Positions 18,166 through 27,727 are shown, counted from the stretch's first letter. The stretch: DNA of 64,000 nt from Sulfurimonas sp. (GCF_028714655.1 NZ_JAQTLY010000007.1:62001-126000), one strand, 5' to 3'. Numbers and translations are program-made. The notes: generated by a model not told the origin, from the sequence alone.

Positions 18166-20475
18166 ATGCAATACGGCAAAAAAATAATACTTACTATTTT
18201 AGCAATTCAGACGATTAGCTTTATGATTCTTATGTATCTGGGGCATTATCAGTATGTAACAGTCTTGGATATGACTATTTCTAAAAAAGAGCGAGATACC
18301 GCGCAGCTTATAAACACGATATTTGATCAGATAAAAGAGGAGTATGGAGGATACGGAAGGGGAATTTTATCAAATCCCAAAGTAGCCGAGGCATTTGCGA
18401 AAAGAGATAGGAAAGAGTTGTTAAATTTGACTATGCCTATATATAAAGAGTTAGTTCAGCATAATAAATTTTTATCTGTTATGCACTTTCATACCGTTGA
18501 TAACCATAGCTTTTTACGACTCCATAAACCGGAAATCTTCGGAGATGACTTAGAGAGTATTCGCCCGATTATAGTAAAAACAAATAGTTCAAGAATGGAA
18601 CAATTCGGCTTGGAAGTAGGTAAGTACGGCGTTAGTTACAGGGTTGTATTTCCGGTATTTCATAATGGTGAATATGTAGGTGCGTTTGAACTTGGAGTGG
18701 ATGTTAAGTACATTATCTCAAAACTTGCGATATTAAACGAGTATGTTCCGCTCTTTTTAATATCAAAAGATGCGGCTGTACCTATCTTTAAATACTCTAA
18801 AGATGCCGATGATTATTTGGCGAAATTTTCAGATGACTACCTAATAGTAAAGTATAAATCATCAGCCAAAGATGAAGAGACAGTCTTGGATGTAATCGAT
18901 GAGAGAATCACCGGCGAAGATAACTATTTTAGAAAACAGAACAAAAAAGAGTATCTTGTTTTTAAGAGTTTTATCTTAAAAGATTATAATGAAAAACCTA
19001 TAGGCTATTTTGTTTTTAAAAATGAGATGGATTATTATAAAAATACGATTATGTTTATCAGATGGTTTTCTATAATTACATCTATTTTAATAATTGTCGC
19101 AATTGCTCTGTTGGTAAATGTATTGATAAAAAACTACACGGACAGACTTAACGAACAAAAGGAAATTTTAGATTTTCAAGCTCACCATGACGCGCTTACG
19201 GGACTTCCAAATAGGATTTTATTTAGCGACAGGCTAGAACAGGCCGTTGCCAAAGCTAAACGCCAAAAAACCGAGTTCGCACTTCTTTTTATCGATTTGG
19301 ACAGATTTAAGCAGATTAATGACTCTTTTGGACATATGTTCGGAGATAAAGTTTTAAAAATTATATCAAAAAGATTGCAGGGAATGGTTCGCAAAGAAGA
19401 CTCTTTGTCGCGCTTAGGAGGCGATGAGTTTATACTTCTTATAGAAGATTTAAAACAAGAACTAGATATTTCGGCACTGGCAAAAAAAATAATTTTAGTA
19501 TTATCCGAGCCTATGATTATAGAGAGCAATACGATTTATATTACAACAAGCATAGGTATAAGTATTTTTCCAAAAGATGATACGGATGCCAGCAATCTTT
19601 TAAAGTATGCCGATGCGGCTATGTATAAGGCTAAAGAAGAGGGTAAAAATAATTTTCAATACTACTCTGCAGAGATGACGGAGCTTGCACTCAAAAGAGT
19701 TATTATGGAAGCAAGTTTGAGAAGAGCTTTGGAAAATGAAGAGTTTGTTGTATATTATCAACCGCAAGTAAACGGTAAAACAGGTGAGATAGTCGGTATG
19801 GAAGCGCTGGTTAGATGGAAGCATCCGACGGAAGGACTGATTTATCCAGGCAGTTTTATCCCGTTAGCTCAAGAAACGGGACTGATTATAGCAATTGATA
19901 GATTTGTAATGAAAATGGCTATGAAGCAGGTGGCACAGTGGTATAGCAAAGGTCTAAATCCGGGAGTATTGGCACTAAACCTTGCTATGAAACAGTTAGG
20001 ACAGGATGATTTTTTAGAGATGCTTGTGGCAACAATGAAAGAGAGCGGATTTAAGCCGGAGTGGCTGGAGCTTGAGGTTACGGAGGGTGAGATTATGAAA
20101 AACCCGAAAAATGCTATTGAAGTGCTGAAGAAGATTAGCGATATGGGTATTGAACTTGCCGTTGATGACTTTGGAACGGGTTACTCATCTCTTTCATATC
20201 TGAAGCGGCTTCCTATCGACAAGCTAAAAATCGACAAATCATTTGTAGACGGTGTGCCAAACGATGAAGAAGATGTAAGCATCGCAAGAGCTATTATTGC
20301 TCTTGCTTACAGTTTAAAACTAAGCGTTATTGCAGAGGGTGTCGAGAGCAGAGAACAAAAAGAGTTTTTGATAAAGAACGGATGCAGTCACATCCAAGGT
20401 TACTACTACTCTAAACCTATACCATCTGATGAAATGGAAAATATGTTGAATAATAGAGATGCCAAGTTTAATTGA
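18166..20475 (+). CDS. Membrane-bound GGDEF-EAL protein with dCache-type sensor
   Basis: 769 residues. A transmembrane helix at about 8-25 and another at about 298-320 enclose a periplasmic sensor domain with HFHTVDNHSFLRLHKPE and GLEVGKYGVSYRVVFPV, which resembles the dCache_3 family. The cytoplasmic GGDEF domain is intact (RLGGDEFILL) and the EAL domain has GMEALVRWKHP, DDFGTGYSSLSYL and IDKSFV, so both synthesis and hydrolysis of c-di-GMP are possible. Single gene with its own promoter. Confidence 0.93.
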   Translation: MQYGKKIILTILAIQTISFMILMYLGHYQYVTVLDMTISKKERDTAQLINTIFDQIKEEYGGYGRGILSNPKVAEAFAKRDRKELLNLTMPIYKELVQHNKFLSVMHFHTVDNHSFLRLHKPEIFGDDLESIRPIIVKTNSSRMEQFGLEVGKYGVSYRVVFPVFHNGEYVGAFELGVDVKYIISKLAILNEYVPLFLISKDAAVPIFKYSKDADDYLAKFSDDYLIVKYKSSAKDEETVLDVIDERITGEDNYFRKQNKKEYLVFKSFILKDYNEKPIGYFVFKNEMDYYKNTIMFIRWFSIITSILIIVAIALLVNVLIKNYTDRLNEQKEILDFQAHHDALTGLPNRILFSDRLEQAVAKAKRQKTEFALLFIDLDRFKQINDSFGHMFGDKVLKIISKRLQGMVRKEDSLSRLGGDEFILLIEDLKQELDISALAKKIILVLSEPMIIESNTIYITTSIGISIFPKDDTDASNLLKYADAAMYKAKEEGKNNFQYYSAEMTELALKRVIMEASLRRALENEEFVVYYQPQVNGKTGEIVGMEALVRWKHPTEGLIYPGSFIPLAQETGLIIAIDRFVMKMAMKQVAQWYSKGLNPGVLALNLAMKQLGQDDFLEMLVATMKESGFKPEWLELEVTEGEIMKNPKNAIEVLKKISDMGIELAVDDFGTGYSSLSYLKRLPIDKLKIDKSFVDGVPNDEEDVSIARAIIALAYSLKLSVIAEGVESREQKEFLIKNGCSHIQGYYYSKPIPSDEMENMLNNRDAKFN

Positions 20476-20501
20476 GATAGTCAAAAGAGGAAAGTTAGTG
20501 C

Positions 20502-20507
20502 TATAAT
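20502..20507 (+). promoter_or_regulatory. -10 element of the CZB-GGDEF gene
   Basis: TATAAT within GTGCTATAATATT, 29 bp before the chosen ATG at 20537. This supports the shorter start, since the GTG at 20513 would fall at the expected transcription start. Confidence 0.5.
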
Positions 20508-20536
20508 ATTTTGTGTCTAAAAAATGGAGAGTAAAA

Positions 20537-21817
20537 ATGAAAGTAATACAAAAATATTTTGCGGATATTAAAAAGTGCGTTCGAGATTTTAATATCAATC
20601 TTGAGAGTTTACAGTTTAATAATAGCAATGAACTTCTCTATAGCGGTGTGATAACCGAGTATAAAAAACTGTTTTTAAATCTTTTGCTCTCCACCTCCAA
20701 AGAGGAGATTAAAGAGAATACCGCAGTATTGGTGCACTTTGCAATTGAGAATGATATATCTTATCTATTTGTATACAGTGAATTTATCACCGTCGTTCGT
20801 AAACTGCTCGGCAGTCTTCTTGAAAAAAAAGATTTTGAGCATATAGATGAACTTAATCGATTTTTTACAGAGCATGAGCATCGCATTACCGAGTTGTATC
20901 TGCAAAAATTTTTAAGTCAGCTTATGTTTAAAAATGAACTTCGCCTTTCCCGCATTGATCTTATGCCTGATAAAAAGTTTATGGTGCATTATGAAAACCA
21001 TATCAAGTGGATAATCAACCTTATAAATTATGTTCAAAAAAAAGAGTATGACGATAGTCATCCTGAGCTAAATCCTACTAAATGCGAATTTGGCAAATGG
21101 CTGGGCTGTGCTACGACTTCTTATCTGCTCTCTACGATTCATTTTAGAGTGATAGAAAAGCTACATATAAATCTTCATGACTTGGCTGCAAATGTTATTA
21201 GCTATTGCAAACGAAATGAGTTTCGTCCTGCAACTCTAATTCATTTGATGCAGCGGATTGAATACTATTCGCTTGAGATAGGAAGTGAGATAGCTTTTTT
21301 AAATGAAATAGAAGAGAGTGCTAAAGACCCTCTTACTCATCTGCTGACTAGACGGTTGTTTAACAAGATAATGTTAAATAAGCTTGATATTGCCAAAGCA
21401 ACCGGCAGAGAGTTTGCTTTGATGATGTGTGACTTGGATCATTTTAAATATGTTAATGACACTTATGGTCACAGTGTGGGAGATATAGTTCTTAAGCACT
21501 TTTCCAAAGTGTTGGAAGAGACTCTTAGAAAATCGGATTATATATTTCGTTTCGGAGGTGAAGAGTTTATGATTTTACTGCCTATGACGGATAAAAAAGA
21601 GACTCGTATGCTTGCTCAGAAAATATGCGATGTAACCGCTTCAAAAGAAGTTGTTATCGAGAATATAACCATTCGCTATACCGTAAGCATAGGAACGCTC
21701 TCTGTTTTAGCCGATAATAAAACGGTCGTTGATCAGGACACGATTGACCGCTATATAGCTCAAGTTGATGAAAAACTTTATCTTGCCAAAGAGCGAGGTC
21801 GAAACCGTGTTGAATAG
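20537..21817 (+). CDS. Diguanylate cyclase with CZB-like zinc-binding domain
   Basis: 426 residues, soluble. An N-terminal helical region precedes a CZB-like segment at about 155-230 with H...C..GKWLG and later histidines (IHFRVIEKLHINLHDLA), the layout of the chemoreceptor zinc-binding domain found in E. coli DgcZ. The C-terminal GGDEF domain has the active signature RFGGEEFMIL and DPLTHLLTRRLF at its start. It is inferred to make c-di-GMP in response to zinc or redox state. The ATG at 20537 follows GGAGAGTAAAA and is preferred over the GTG at 20513. Confidence 0.88.
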   Translation: MKVIQKYFADIKKCVRDFNINLESLQFNNSNELLYSGVITEYKKLFLNLLLSTSKEEIKENTAVLVHFAIENDISYLFVYSEFITVVRKLLGSLLEKKDFEHIDELNRFFTEHEHRITELYLQKFLSQLMFKNELRLSRIDLMPDKKFMVHYENHIKWIINLINYVQKKEYDDSHPELNPTKCEFGKWLGCATTSYLLSTIHFRVIEKLHINLHDLAANVISYCKRNEFRPATLIHLMQRIEYYSLEIGSEIAFLNEIEESAKDPLTHLLTRRLFNKIMLNKLDIAKATGREFALMMCDLDHFKYVNDTYGHSVGDIVLKHFSKVLEETLRKSDYIFRFGGEEFMILLPMTDKKETRMLAQKICDVTASKEVVIENITIRYTVSIGTLSVLADNKTVVDQDTIDRYIAQVDEKLYLAKERGRNRVE

Positions 21818-21849
21818 TTTTTGCCTCTATCTTTAATTGTTTGTTTTGT

Positions 21850-22497
21850 TTATACTTTTTTACTAAGCGCTTCGATGTTATTGCTGTTGCCTAAAACAAC
21901 CAAAATATCGCCTGTTTCAAGAATGTCATCATTTTCAAAGGAGGTGTGCCATTCGCCTTGATGTTTGTATGCAATAGGCTTAACTTCAAATTCATCTTTA
22001 AATAGCGGAGAGAGTATTGAAGTTCCGACCCAAAATGACGGAACGGTCATTTTTGCAAGTTTCATCGTGATGGAGAGGTCAATGGTTTCATAGTGCATAT
22101 TTTTAACCATTTTTTTAACCAGTTTTTTTGCAGATTCCATCTCCGGATAGATTACTTTTGCGGCACCTAGTTTTGAGAGAATCTGACCGTGAACCTGCGT
22201 TATGGCTTTTGCAAATACCGTCTCTATTCCTAGCTCTTTTAGTGCCATAACGGTAAGTATGCTTGCTTCAAGGTTCTCACCTATGCTGACAATTGCTACT
22301 TCTGCATCGGCAATACCCGCTTCACTAAGCGCTTTTGGGTCGGACGAGTCGAGAACTATGGCGTCTTGAACAAATTCACTGATATCTCTTATCTTCTCTT
22401 CGTCATTATCGATAGCGATAACCGTTTCTCCTTGTTGTGCCAACCCTTTGGCTACATGGTATCCGAACTTTCCTAGTCCAATAACAACATATGTCAT
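21850..22497 (-). CDS. Potassium channel regulatory subunit (KtrA/TrkA, RCK domains)
   Basis: 215 residues. The N-terminal Rossmann RCK_N domain has VIGLGKFGYHVAKGL and the acidic end of strand 2 (VIAIDNDEEKI), and binds nucleotides. An RCK_C domain occupies about 135-215. It forms the cytoplasmic gating ring of a Ktr-type K+ transporter. It overlaps the upstream membrane subunit gene by 4 bp (ATGA), as usual for ktrBA-like pairs. Confidence 0.92.
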   Translation of the reverse strand: MTYVVIGLGKFGYHVAKGLAQQGETVIAIDNDEEKIRDISEFVQDAIVLDSSDPKALSEAGIADAEVAIVSIGENLEASILTVMALKELGIETVFAKAITQVHGQILSKLGAAKVIYPEMESAKKLVKKMVKNMHYETIDLSITMKLAKMTVPSFWVGTSILSPLFKDEFEVKPIAYKHQGEWHTSFENDDILETGDILVVLGNSNNIEALSKKV

Positions 22498-23861
22498 ATA
22501 ATCACCTTTCCTTCTGCATATTTAATACGGGTTTGCACCGCTTTGCCCACTATGACGATAGTAAATGCAAAAACGCCGATTCTACCCATTAACATTAATA
22601 AAATAATATTAAATTTTCCTAAGTCGCTAAATAGCGCGCTATAGCTTAGTACACCGCCATTTCCGGTAGATACTCCTACAGTACCGAATGCCGAACAGGT
22701 TTCAAAGAGAGTTCTGACAAAGTGAAGGTTTTCGCTCTCATTTAAAATAATTGTTGAAATCATTATATAAAATGATGCAACAAAGATAATCGCGTATGCT
22801 TTGTTGATTTGATACGGAACTAAACTTCTGTTGAAGATATGCGGGTTGTTTTGACCGCGAAGAGTAAACCAAACCCCTATGACGGCAAGTGCCAGAACCG
22901 TGGTTTTAATACCGCCCGCAGTTCCTCCCGGACTGCCTCCGGTTATCATAAAAACAGTTCCGAAAAAGAGATCCGAGTCGTTAAATGTAGAAAAATCGAT
23001 GGTGTTAAATCCTGCAGTTCGGTAGTTCACCGACGCAAACCAAGCAGCCATAATCTTTTCCCAATTGCTCATATTGCCTAATGATTCAGGGTTGTTCCAC
23101 TCTAAAGAGAGGATAATAGCCATCCCTGCGACAACCAGGATGCCGCTTGACCATAGAACCAACTTAGTGTGAGTAGAGATTCTCGTAAGCGATTTTTTAC
23201 GATAGTTGTAGAGTTCTAAAAGTACAAGATATCCCAACCCGCCAATGATAACCAAAAGAGGGATGGTGATATTGATAACCAGATCATTTCGAAATCCCAT
23301 CATATTGTCGCTAAAGAGAGAAAATCCGGCATTGTTAAATGCAGAGATAGAGTGAAAAAGTCCAAACCACACTGCATCGCCAAGCGGCATATCAACCCAA
23401 AAACGCAAAGACAAGATTAGCGCACCGCTAAGTTCAACGATGATTATGCTGGCAAAAACGATTTTCAAAAAACGAAAAATTCCGCTCATTCCCGGATAGT
23501 TTAGCGACTCTTTTAGTATAAGACGATCGCGGTATCCAAGTTTTTTACGACGCATAATTGCCAAAAAAGTAACTGCCGTCATATAACCCAAACCGCCGAT
23601 TTGAATCAAAGAGAGGATTATTATATGCCCAAAACTTGTAAAATCGACAGGAGTGTCTTTTACTATAAGTCCGGTTACGCATGCGGCAGAAGTGGCAGTG
23701 AAGAGAGCATCTATGATAGTCAGTTCGCCGTTATGTGCAAAAGGAAGCATTAGCAAAAAAGCGCCGACTCCGATAAGAATAACAAAACTCATAAAAACAA
23801 TTTTTACATCTTGCGTTTGCGTAGGGAATCCTTGAAAAATAGATAAAAAAACAATGTGCAA
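22494..23861 (-). CDS. Potassium transporter membrane subunit (KtrB/TrkH family)
   Basis: 455 residues with four membrane-pore-membrane repeats. The filter motifs are visible: TSAACVTGLIV, FNNAGFSL, NYRTAGFNTID and CSAFGTVGVSTG. With the adjacent RCK protein it forms a Ktr-type K+ uptake system. The start is uncertain. The frame begins with TTG at 23861, which lies only one base after a TATAAT (23863-23868), so either this -10 is fortuitous or translation starts further in; the next ATG is at 23792, but residues just before it still look like family sequence. Confidence 0.92.
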   Translation of the reverse strand: MHIVFLSIFQGFPTQTQDVKIVFMSFVILIGVGAFLLMLPFAHNGELTIIDALFTATSAACVTGLIVKDTPVDFTSFGHIIILSLIQIGGLGYMTAVTFLAIMRRKKLGYRDRLILKESLNYPGMSGIFRFLKIVFASIIIVELSGALILSLRFWVDMPLGDAVWFGLFHSISAFNNAGFSLFSDNMMGFRNDLVINITIPLLVIIGGLGYLVLLELYNYRKKSLTRISTHTKLVLWSSGILVVAGMAIILSLEWNNPESLGNMSNWEKIMAAWFASVNYRTAGFNTIDFSTFNDSDLFFGTVFMITGGSPGGTAGGIKTTVLALAVIGVWFTLRGQNNPHIFNRSLVPYQINKAYAIIFVASFYIMISTIILNESENLHFVRTLFETCSAFGTVGVSTGNGGVLSYSALFSDLGKFNIILLMLMGRIGVFAFTIVIVGKAVQTRIKYAEGKVII

Positions 23862-23881
23862 AATTATACTGCAAGTTTATA

Positions 23882-24023
23882 AATAGAGTTCTTTCAAACC
23901 AAAAATCCTGAATCAAGTTCAGGATGACGGAAACTCAGAAGTATCGTCATTCCAAAACTTATACCACAAGGGTACTTCCTTTGGTCATTTGGAATCTTAT
24001 TTTTTAGCTCCGCAAGAACTATA
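23882..24023. repeat. Cloverleaf-type palindromic repeat, copy D, with nested 25-nt insert
   Basis: Ends ATAGAGTTCTTTCAAACC and CCGCAAGAACTATA. Palindrome 1 is CCTGAATCAAGTTCAGG. Palindrome 2 is interrupted by a 25-nt insert starting TACCACAAGGG and ending TTTGGTC, at the same loop position as copy C. It separates the ktr operon from cheB. Confidence 0.85.
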
Positions 24024-24033
24024 ATAATAAAAT

Positions 24034-25059
24034 TTAACTTAGCAGCGAAAGTATACCGTCGGCTACCTTATTTAAAGGCAGCTGTTTTTCGACAGCTCCG
24101 ATGTCATAAGCGACTTTTGGCATACCGTAAACGACGCAGCTTGCTTCATCTTGTCCTATTGTGTCGGCTCCTGCATTTCTCATGGCTAAAAGCCCCTTTG
24201 CCCCGTCGCCGCCCATTCCCGTCAAAATTACGCCTATTGCGTTTGAACCGGCAATTTTAGCAACCGAGTTAAACAAAACATCGGCAGAGGGTCTGTGTCC
24301 GGAGACTTTTTCCCCGTTGCCTATCTCAACATAGTATCTGGCCCCAGAGCGTCTGACAACCATATGATAATCCCCCGGAGCAATTAGTGCAACCCCCGGA
24401 ATAATCGAGTCTCCGTTTTTTGCTTCTCTAATCTCCATTGCGCATAGCGTATTTAGTCTTTGTGCAAACAAAGCGGTAAAGTTTGCGGGCATATGCTGAA
24501 CTATAACGGTTCCCGGTGCATTTCTGGGAAGTGCCATCAGTACATCTTTTAGTGCTTCTGTTCCGCCCGTGGATGCGCCGATAGCTACTATTTTATTTGT
24601 TGTTTGTGCCAGTGAGGTTTGATTTGCTACCTGTGGAGCAGAGAGTGTTTTTTTAAATACTTTTGCTTTTGAAGCAGCTTTAACCTTGGCGATAAGCTCG
24701 TCACGCATTTCGTCTTTTCCGTCATAGATATGCGAGTGAGGCTTAGGTACAAAATCAACCGCTCCGGCTTCCAAGGCTTCAAGCGTTGTTTTGGCTCCGC
24801 TTTGAGTAAGAGAAGAGACCATAACAACGGGCAGGGGCATATAATGCATAAGCTTTTTTAAAAATGTAATCCCGTCCATTCTTGGCATCTCTACATCAAG
24901 ACACACCACATCGGGGCGAAGCTCTACTATCTTATCTCTTGCGATATAAGCATCTGAAGCGGTGCCTACAACTTCTATGGAAGAGTCCGAACTTAAGATG
25001 TCGCTCAGCACGGCTCTGGCAGTTGCGCTGTCGTCTATGATTAATACTTTAATCGGCAT
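24034..25059 (-). CDS. cheB: Chemotaxis methylesterase/glutamine deamidase CheB
   Basis: 341 residues. The receiver domain (about 1-120) has VLIIDDSATAR and the phospho-acceptor in DVVCLDVEMP. A linker leads to the methylesterase domain with GASTGGTEAL (catalytic Ser), VQHMPANFTALFAQRLN (catalytic His) and GMGGDGAKGL (catalytic Asp). It removes methyl groups from chemoreceptors. It is the last gene of the minus-strand chemosensory cluster, directly after cheD. Confidence 0.96.
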   Translation of the reverse strand: MPIKVLIIDDSATARAVLSDILSSDSSIEVVGTASDAYIARDKIVELRPDVVCLDVEMPRMDGITFLKKLMHYMPLPVVMVSSLTQSGAKTTLEALEAGAVDFVPKPHSHIYDGKDEMRDELIAKVKAASKAKVFKKTLSAPQVANQTSLAQTTNKIVAIGASTGGTEALKDVLMALPRNAPGTVIVQHMPANFTALFAQRLNTLCAMEIREAKNGDSIIPGVALIAPGDYHMVVRRSGARYYVEIGNGEKVSGHRPSADVLFNSVAKIAGSNAIGVILTGMGGDGAKGLLAMRNAGADTIGQDEASCVVYGMPKVAYDIGAVEKQLPLNKVADGILSLLS

Positions 25060-25539
25060 TTACATATCTCCAAAATTTGATTTAGCGGTATATTTCAACA
25101 GTACTTTGCCTTGTTCCAAATTGAACTGAATCTTTCTGCCGTTGTTCCCGCCGACATCTTCGGCAACTATCTTTATCTTGTAATCGTTTAAAATCTCTCT
25201 TGCTACCAAAATATTTTTCTCTCCAACCATCATAGTTTGACAAGATGAGAAGTTTATAGATGCACCGCCGAATATTTTTGCTTCCAGCGTGTTGCAGGTT
25301 GCACCTTTGTCAATCATACTTTCTATCAGTTTTGGAATCGAGATATTGCCGAATTTTAAAGATTGTAAGCCATTGCCGTTCCAAAACGGAAGCAGATAGT
25401 GGTTCATACCGCCGATGCAGAGTCTCTTGTCGTACAGACAGACGGCTATGCACGAGCCTAAAACGGTAGATATCAATATCGGTTTGGTATCGACATGGAT
25501 TTGACCGACATGTATAAAGTTAGAGCCTGTTTTTATCAT
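25060..25539 (-). CDS. cheD: Chemoreceptor glutamine deamidase CheD
   Basis: 159 residues. The catalytic cysteine is C30 in VLGSCIAVCLYD and the histidine H47 is in GGMNHYLLP, both family hallmarks; GGAS...NILVAREIL and KIVAEDVGGNNGRKI complete the pattern. CheD deamidates receptor glutamines and in some systems interacts with CheC or CheB. It overlaps the upstream kinase-like gene by one base and abuts cheB. Confidence 0.95.
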   Translation of the reverse strand: MIKTGSNFIHVGQIHVDTKPILISTVLGSCIAVCLYDKRLCIGGMNHYLLPFWNGNGLQSLKFGNISIPKLIESMIDKGATCNTLEAKIFGGASINFSSCQTMMVGEKNILVAREILNDYKIKIVAEDVGGNNGRKIQFNLEQGKVLLKYTAKSNFGDM

Positions 25540-26357
25540 TAGAGTTCTATAGCATCGTCAAATGAGTCAAATAAAAATTCGTTAGAGCCGCATGCCTGAA
25601 AATCCTGCATAGCTTCATCTAGCGGTAATTTAACTTTAAAGGTTACAAAGTTGTTATCTATGTCATACTCTACGCTTCCGCCTAAACTTTCGCAGAGTTC
25701 GCGAACAATGCTGAGTCCTATGCCAAGACCGTGGCGACTGTCGATTTTTTCACTAAAGCGGGTAAATATTTTAGGTATCTCTTTAAGTCTAGGTTCACTG
25801 CTCTCATTTTTTATGAGCAGTGTAAGTATGGAGTCATCTATGCTTAAGATAATATCTACAATCCCGTTTTGCGGGCAATGCATACAAGCGTTTGAGAGTA
25901 GATTTTTTATGATAATATAAATCTTTTTTGGGTCTGTTACAATTTTCTTTTCAACCGAATTTTTTATATTTAGTTTGATACTCTTTTCTTTGATTATATA
26001 TTTTAGGCTTTTGACTGCTTCGTCAATAATCTCTTTTATATCAATCAATGCGTGGGAATTGTCTATATTTCCGCTCTCTATCTCGGCTACCGTTATAAGA
26101 TTTTGGATTTTAAAATCAAGATCCGATGCTTCTTGGCAAATAGTTGAAAAAATATTCTCGTTGCCGTCTTGAATTTTTAAGTGAGGCAACATCCCTAAAA
26201 CAGCTGTCATCGGGTCGTTTAGTTTGTTGGCAACAAGAGATAAAAATAGTGTTTTTGCTCTTTGGCTATCTATGAGTTTTTTATTTAGCTCTAAAATTTT
26301 TTTGCTTAAAAACTCTACTTCGTTTTCAAGAATCTCTATTTTGTATAAATTTTGCAC
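25539..26357 (-). CDS. Histidine-kinase-like ATPase lacking the phospho-acceptor histidine
   Basis: 272 residues: an N-terminal coiled coil (about 5-35), a HisKA-like helix pair, and a HATPase domain with NLLSNACMH and HGLGIGLSIVRELCESLGG. In the H box the usual SHELRTP is ANKLNDP, with Asn44 where histidine is expected, so it cannot autophosphorylate in the normal way. A C-terminal acidic tail of about 25 residues follows. The start is GTG overlapping the previous stop (TAGTG). Inference: an accessory ATP-binding protein of the chemosensory complex. Confidence 0.8.
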   Translation of the reverse strand: MQNLYKIEILENEVEFLSKKILELNKKLIDSQRAKTLFLSLVANKLNDPMTAVLGMLPHLKIQDGNENIFSTICQEASDLDFKIQNLITVAEIESGNIDNSHALIDIKEIIDEAVKSLKYIIKEKSIKLNIKNSVEKKIVTDPKKIYIIIKNLLSNACMHCPQNGIVDIILSIDDSILTLLIKNESSEPRLKEIPKIFTRFSEKIDSRHGLGIGLSIVRELCESLGGSVEYDIDNNFVTFKVKLPLDEAMQDFQACGSNEFLFDSFDDAIEL

Positions 26358-27727
26358 TATTTCATACTCCGTATTTTTATCTCTAACTTTATTAACATCT
26401 CTGTAATCTCTTTTGAATTTTCTACTAGTTTCGAATTTTCAATATAAAAACTTTCGCTCATACTATTTACTAAAGATATCTCTTGTGTTGTTTGTGCAAT
26501 TAACTCTTTTAGTTGTAAAAATATTTTGCCAAAACCAAGAGAATCATCATTATGTCTTGCCGATTCAATTATTCCATAAACCTGAACATAGCCCAAATAC
26601 ATTATTTGTTGCTCAAGCTCATCTAAACAAGTTAAGGTTTTTCTAATAGATTTGTTCATTGATAGCGGTAATAGGGCTAACTTTTCATGGTTTATTTTTA
26701 CTAATTCAAAGAGAGTTTGGATATTTTTGTTTAACTCTAGGGTATAAACTTTAGTTTTATTATCAATTTGTTCTTGAATAAAAAAAGTTACCATTTCCAT
26801 CTGCAGACTTATGGATGAAACTAGAAAAATAGTCTCGTTTAAAAATTCCGACAAAGATTGAGAAAGGTTATATATGTTTCCTATAAGAATATCATTCTCT
26901 TTGGAGTTGCTGCGGATATCGCTTGCCAATACGCTAAATGTTTCTCCTCCGTCATCTTTAAGCTTATAAGATGCGATTGAAGCATTTAGAGATAGCAACA
27001 CAATATCTCTTGCAAGAGCATTTAATGTCAAACTTTTTTCTTCAAACATAGATTTTATTTTGTTAAATGTATCGATTTTTTCAAACCATTTGCCGTATTG
27101 ATCAAGCAATGTTTTGCTGGAAGTAAAAATAGATTTCATACAAAGACCAAACTCAGAGGTTTCAAAATCAAGCTCTTTTATATATGATTTGTTAAGTAAA
27201 AGCAGTTTTTTTCTCTCAAGCAGTTCGCCCAAGAGAGCTTCATTCATAAAATGAGTGTAATCTCTGTAACCAAATTTGTTTAAAAGCTCTAGCAACAACG
27301 CTTCACTTTGAGGCATCTCAAGCTTACTCTCAGCCATAAGCAGTCTAAAATAGATCTCTTTAACGGATGTAAACAATGCGCTGCTCGGCTTAAATCTGAT
27401 GGAGACATATCTATCTTCAAGAGGAAAAACTGCTGCAATAACCCAGTAGTATCCCCCATTTTTTGTTCTGTTTTTAACATAAGCTACAATAGGTTTGTCG
27501 GCCCTTAGGTAATCCCAAAAAGTTTTAAATACTATGCGGGGCATATCTTGATGGCGTACAATATTGTGAAATTGACCTACAAGCTCATCTTTTGAATAGC
27601 CGCTAATGCGCACAAAAGTTTCATTTCCTGAAACTATGGTACTTTGGCTATCCGTGATTGAGAAAAATAGTTCATGCATATCAAACCTTGCTTCTTGTTC
27701 CGTTGAATTATTTTTTATACTTTGCAA
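26357..27727 (-). CDS. Soluble PAS protein with receptor-like helical domain (Aer-like)
   Basis: 456 residues, no transmembrane segment. The PAS domain (about 15-120) has the Aer-like pattern YSKDELVGQFHNIVRHQDMP and NGGYYWVIAAVFPL. The rest is helical; about 265-300 (LSLNASIASYKLKDDGGETF SVLASDIR) resembles the chemoreceptor tip [14 protein letters not shown] but has lost most of its residues. The start is TTG behind TATAGGAAAAACAG. It sits between cheR and the histidine-less kinase, so it is probably a redox or energy sensor of this cluster. Confidence 0.8.
   Translation of the reverse strand: MQSIKNNSTEQEARFDMHELFFSITDSQSTIVSGNETFVRISGYSKDELVGQFHNIVRHQDMPRIVFKTFWDYLRADKPIVAYVKNRTKNGGYYWVIAAVFPLEDRYVSIRFKPSSALFTSVKEIYFRLLMAESKLEMPQSEALLLELLNKFGYRDYTHFMNEALLGELLERKKLLLLNKSYIKELDFETSEFGLCMKSIFTSSKTLLDQYGKWFEKIDTFNKIKSMFEEKSLTLNALARDIVLLSLNASIASYKLKDDGGETFSVLASDIRSNSKENDILIGNIYNLSQSLSEFLNETIFLVSSISLQMEMVTFFIQEQIDNKTKVYTLELNKNIQTLFELVKINHEKLALLPLSMNKSIRKTLTCLDELEQQIMYLGYVQVYGIIESARHNDDSLGFGKIFLQLKELIAQTTQEISLVNSMSESFYIENSKLVENSKEITEMLIKLEIKIRSMK

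Noticed and set aside
23863-23868. TATAAT as certain promoter of the ktr-like operon
   Set aside because: It lies one base before the only upstream start codon (TTG), so it would start transcription inside the gene; kept only as a note on start uncertainty.
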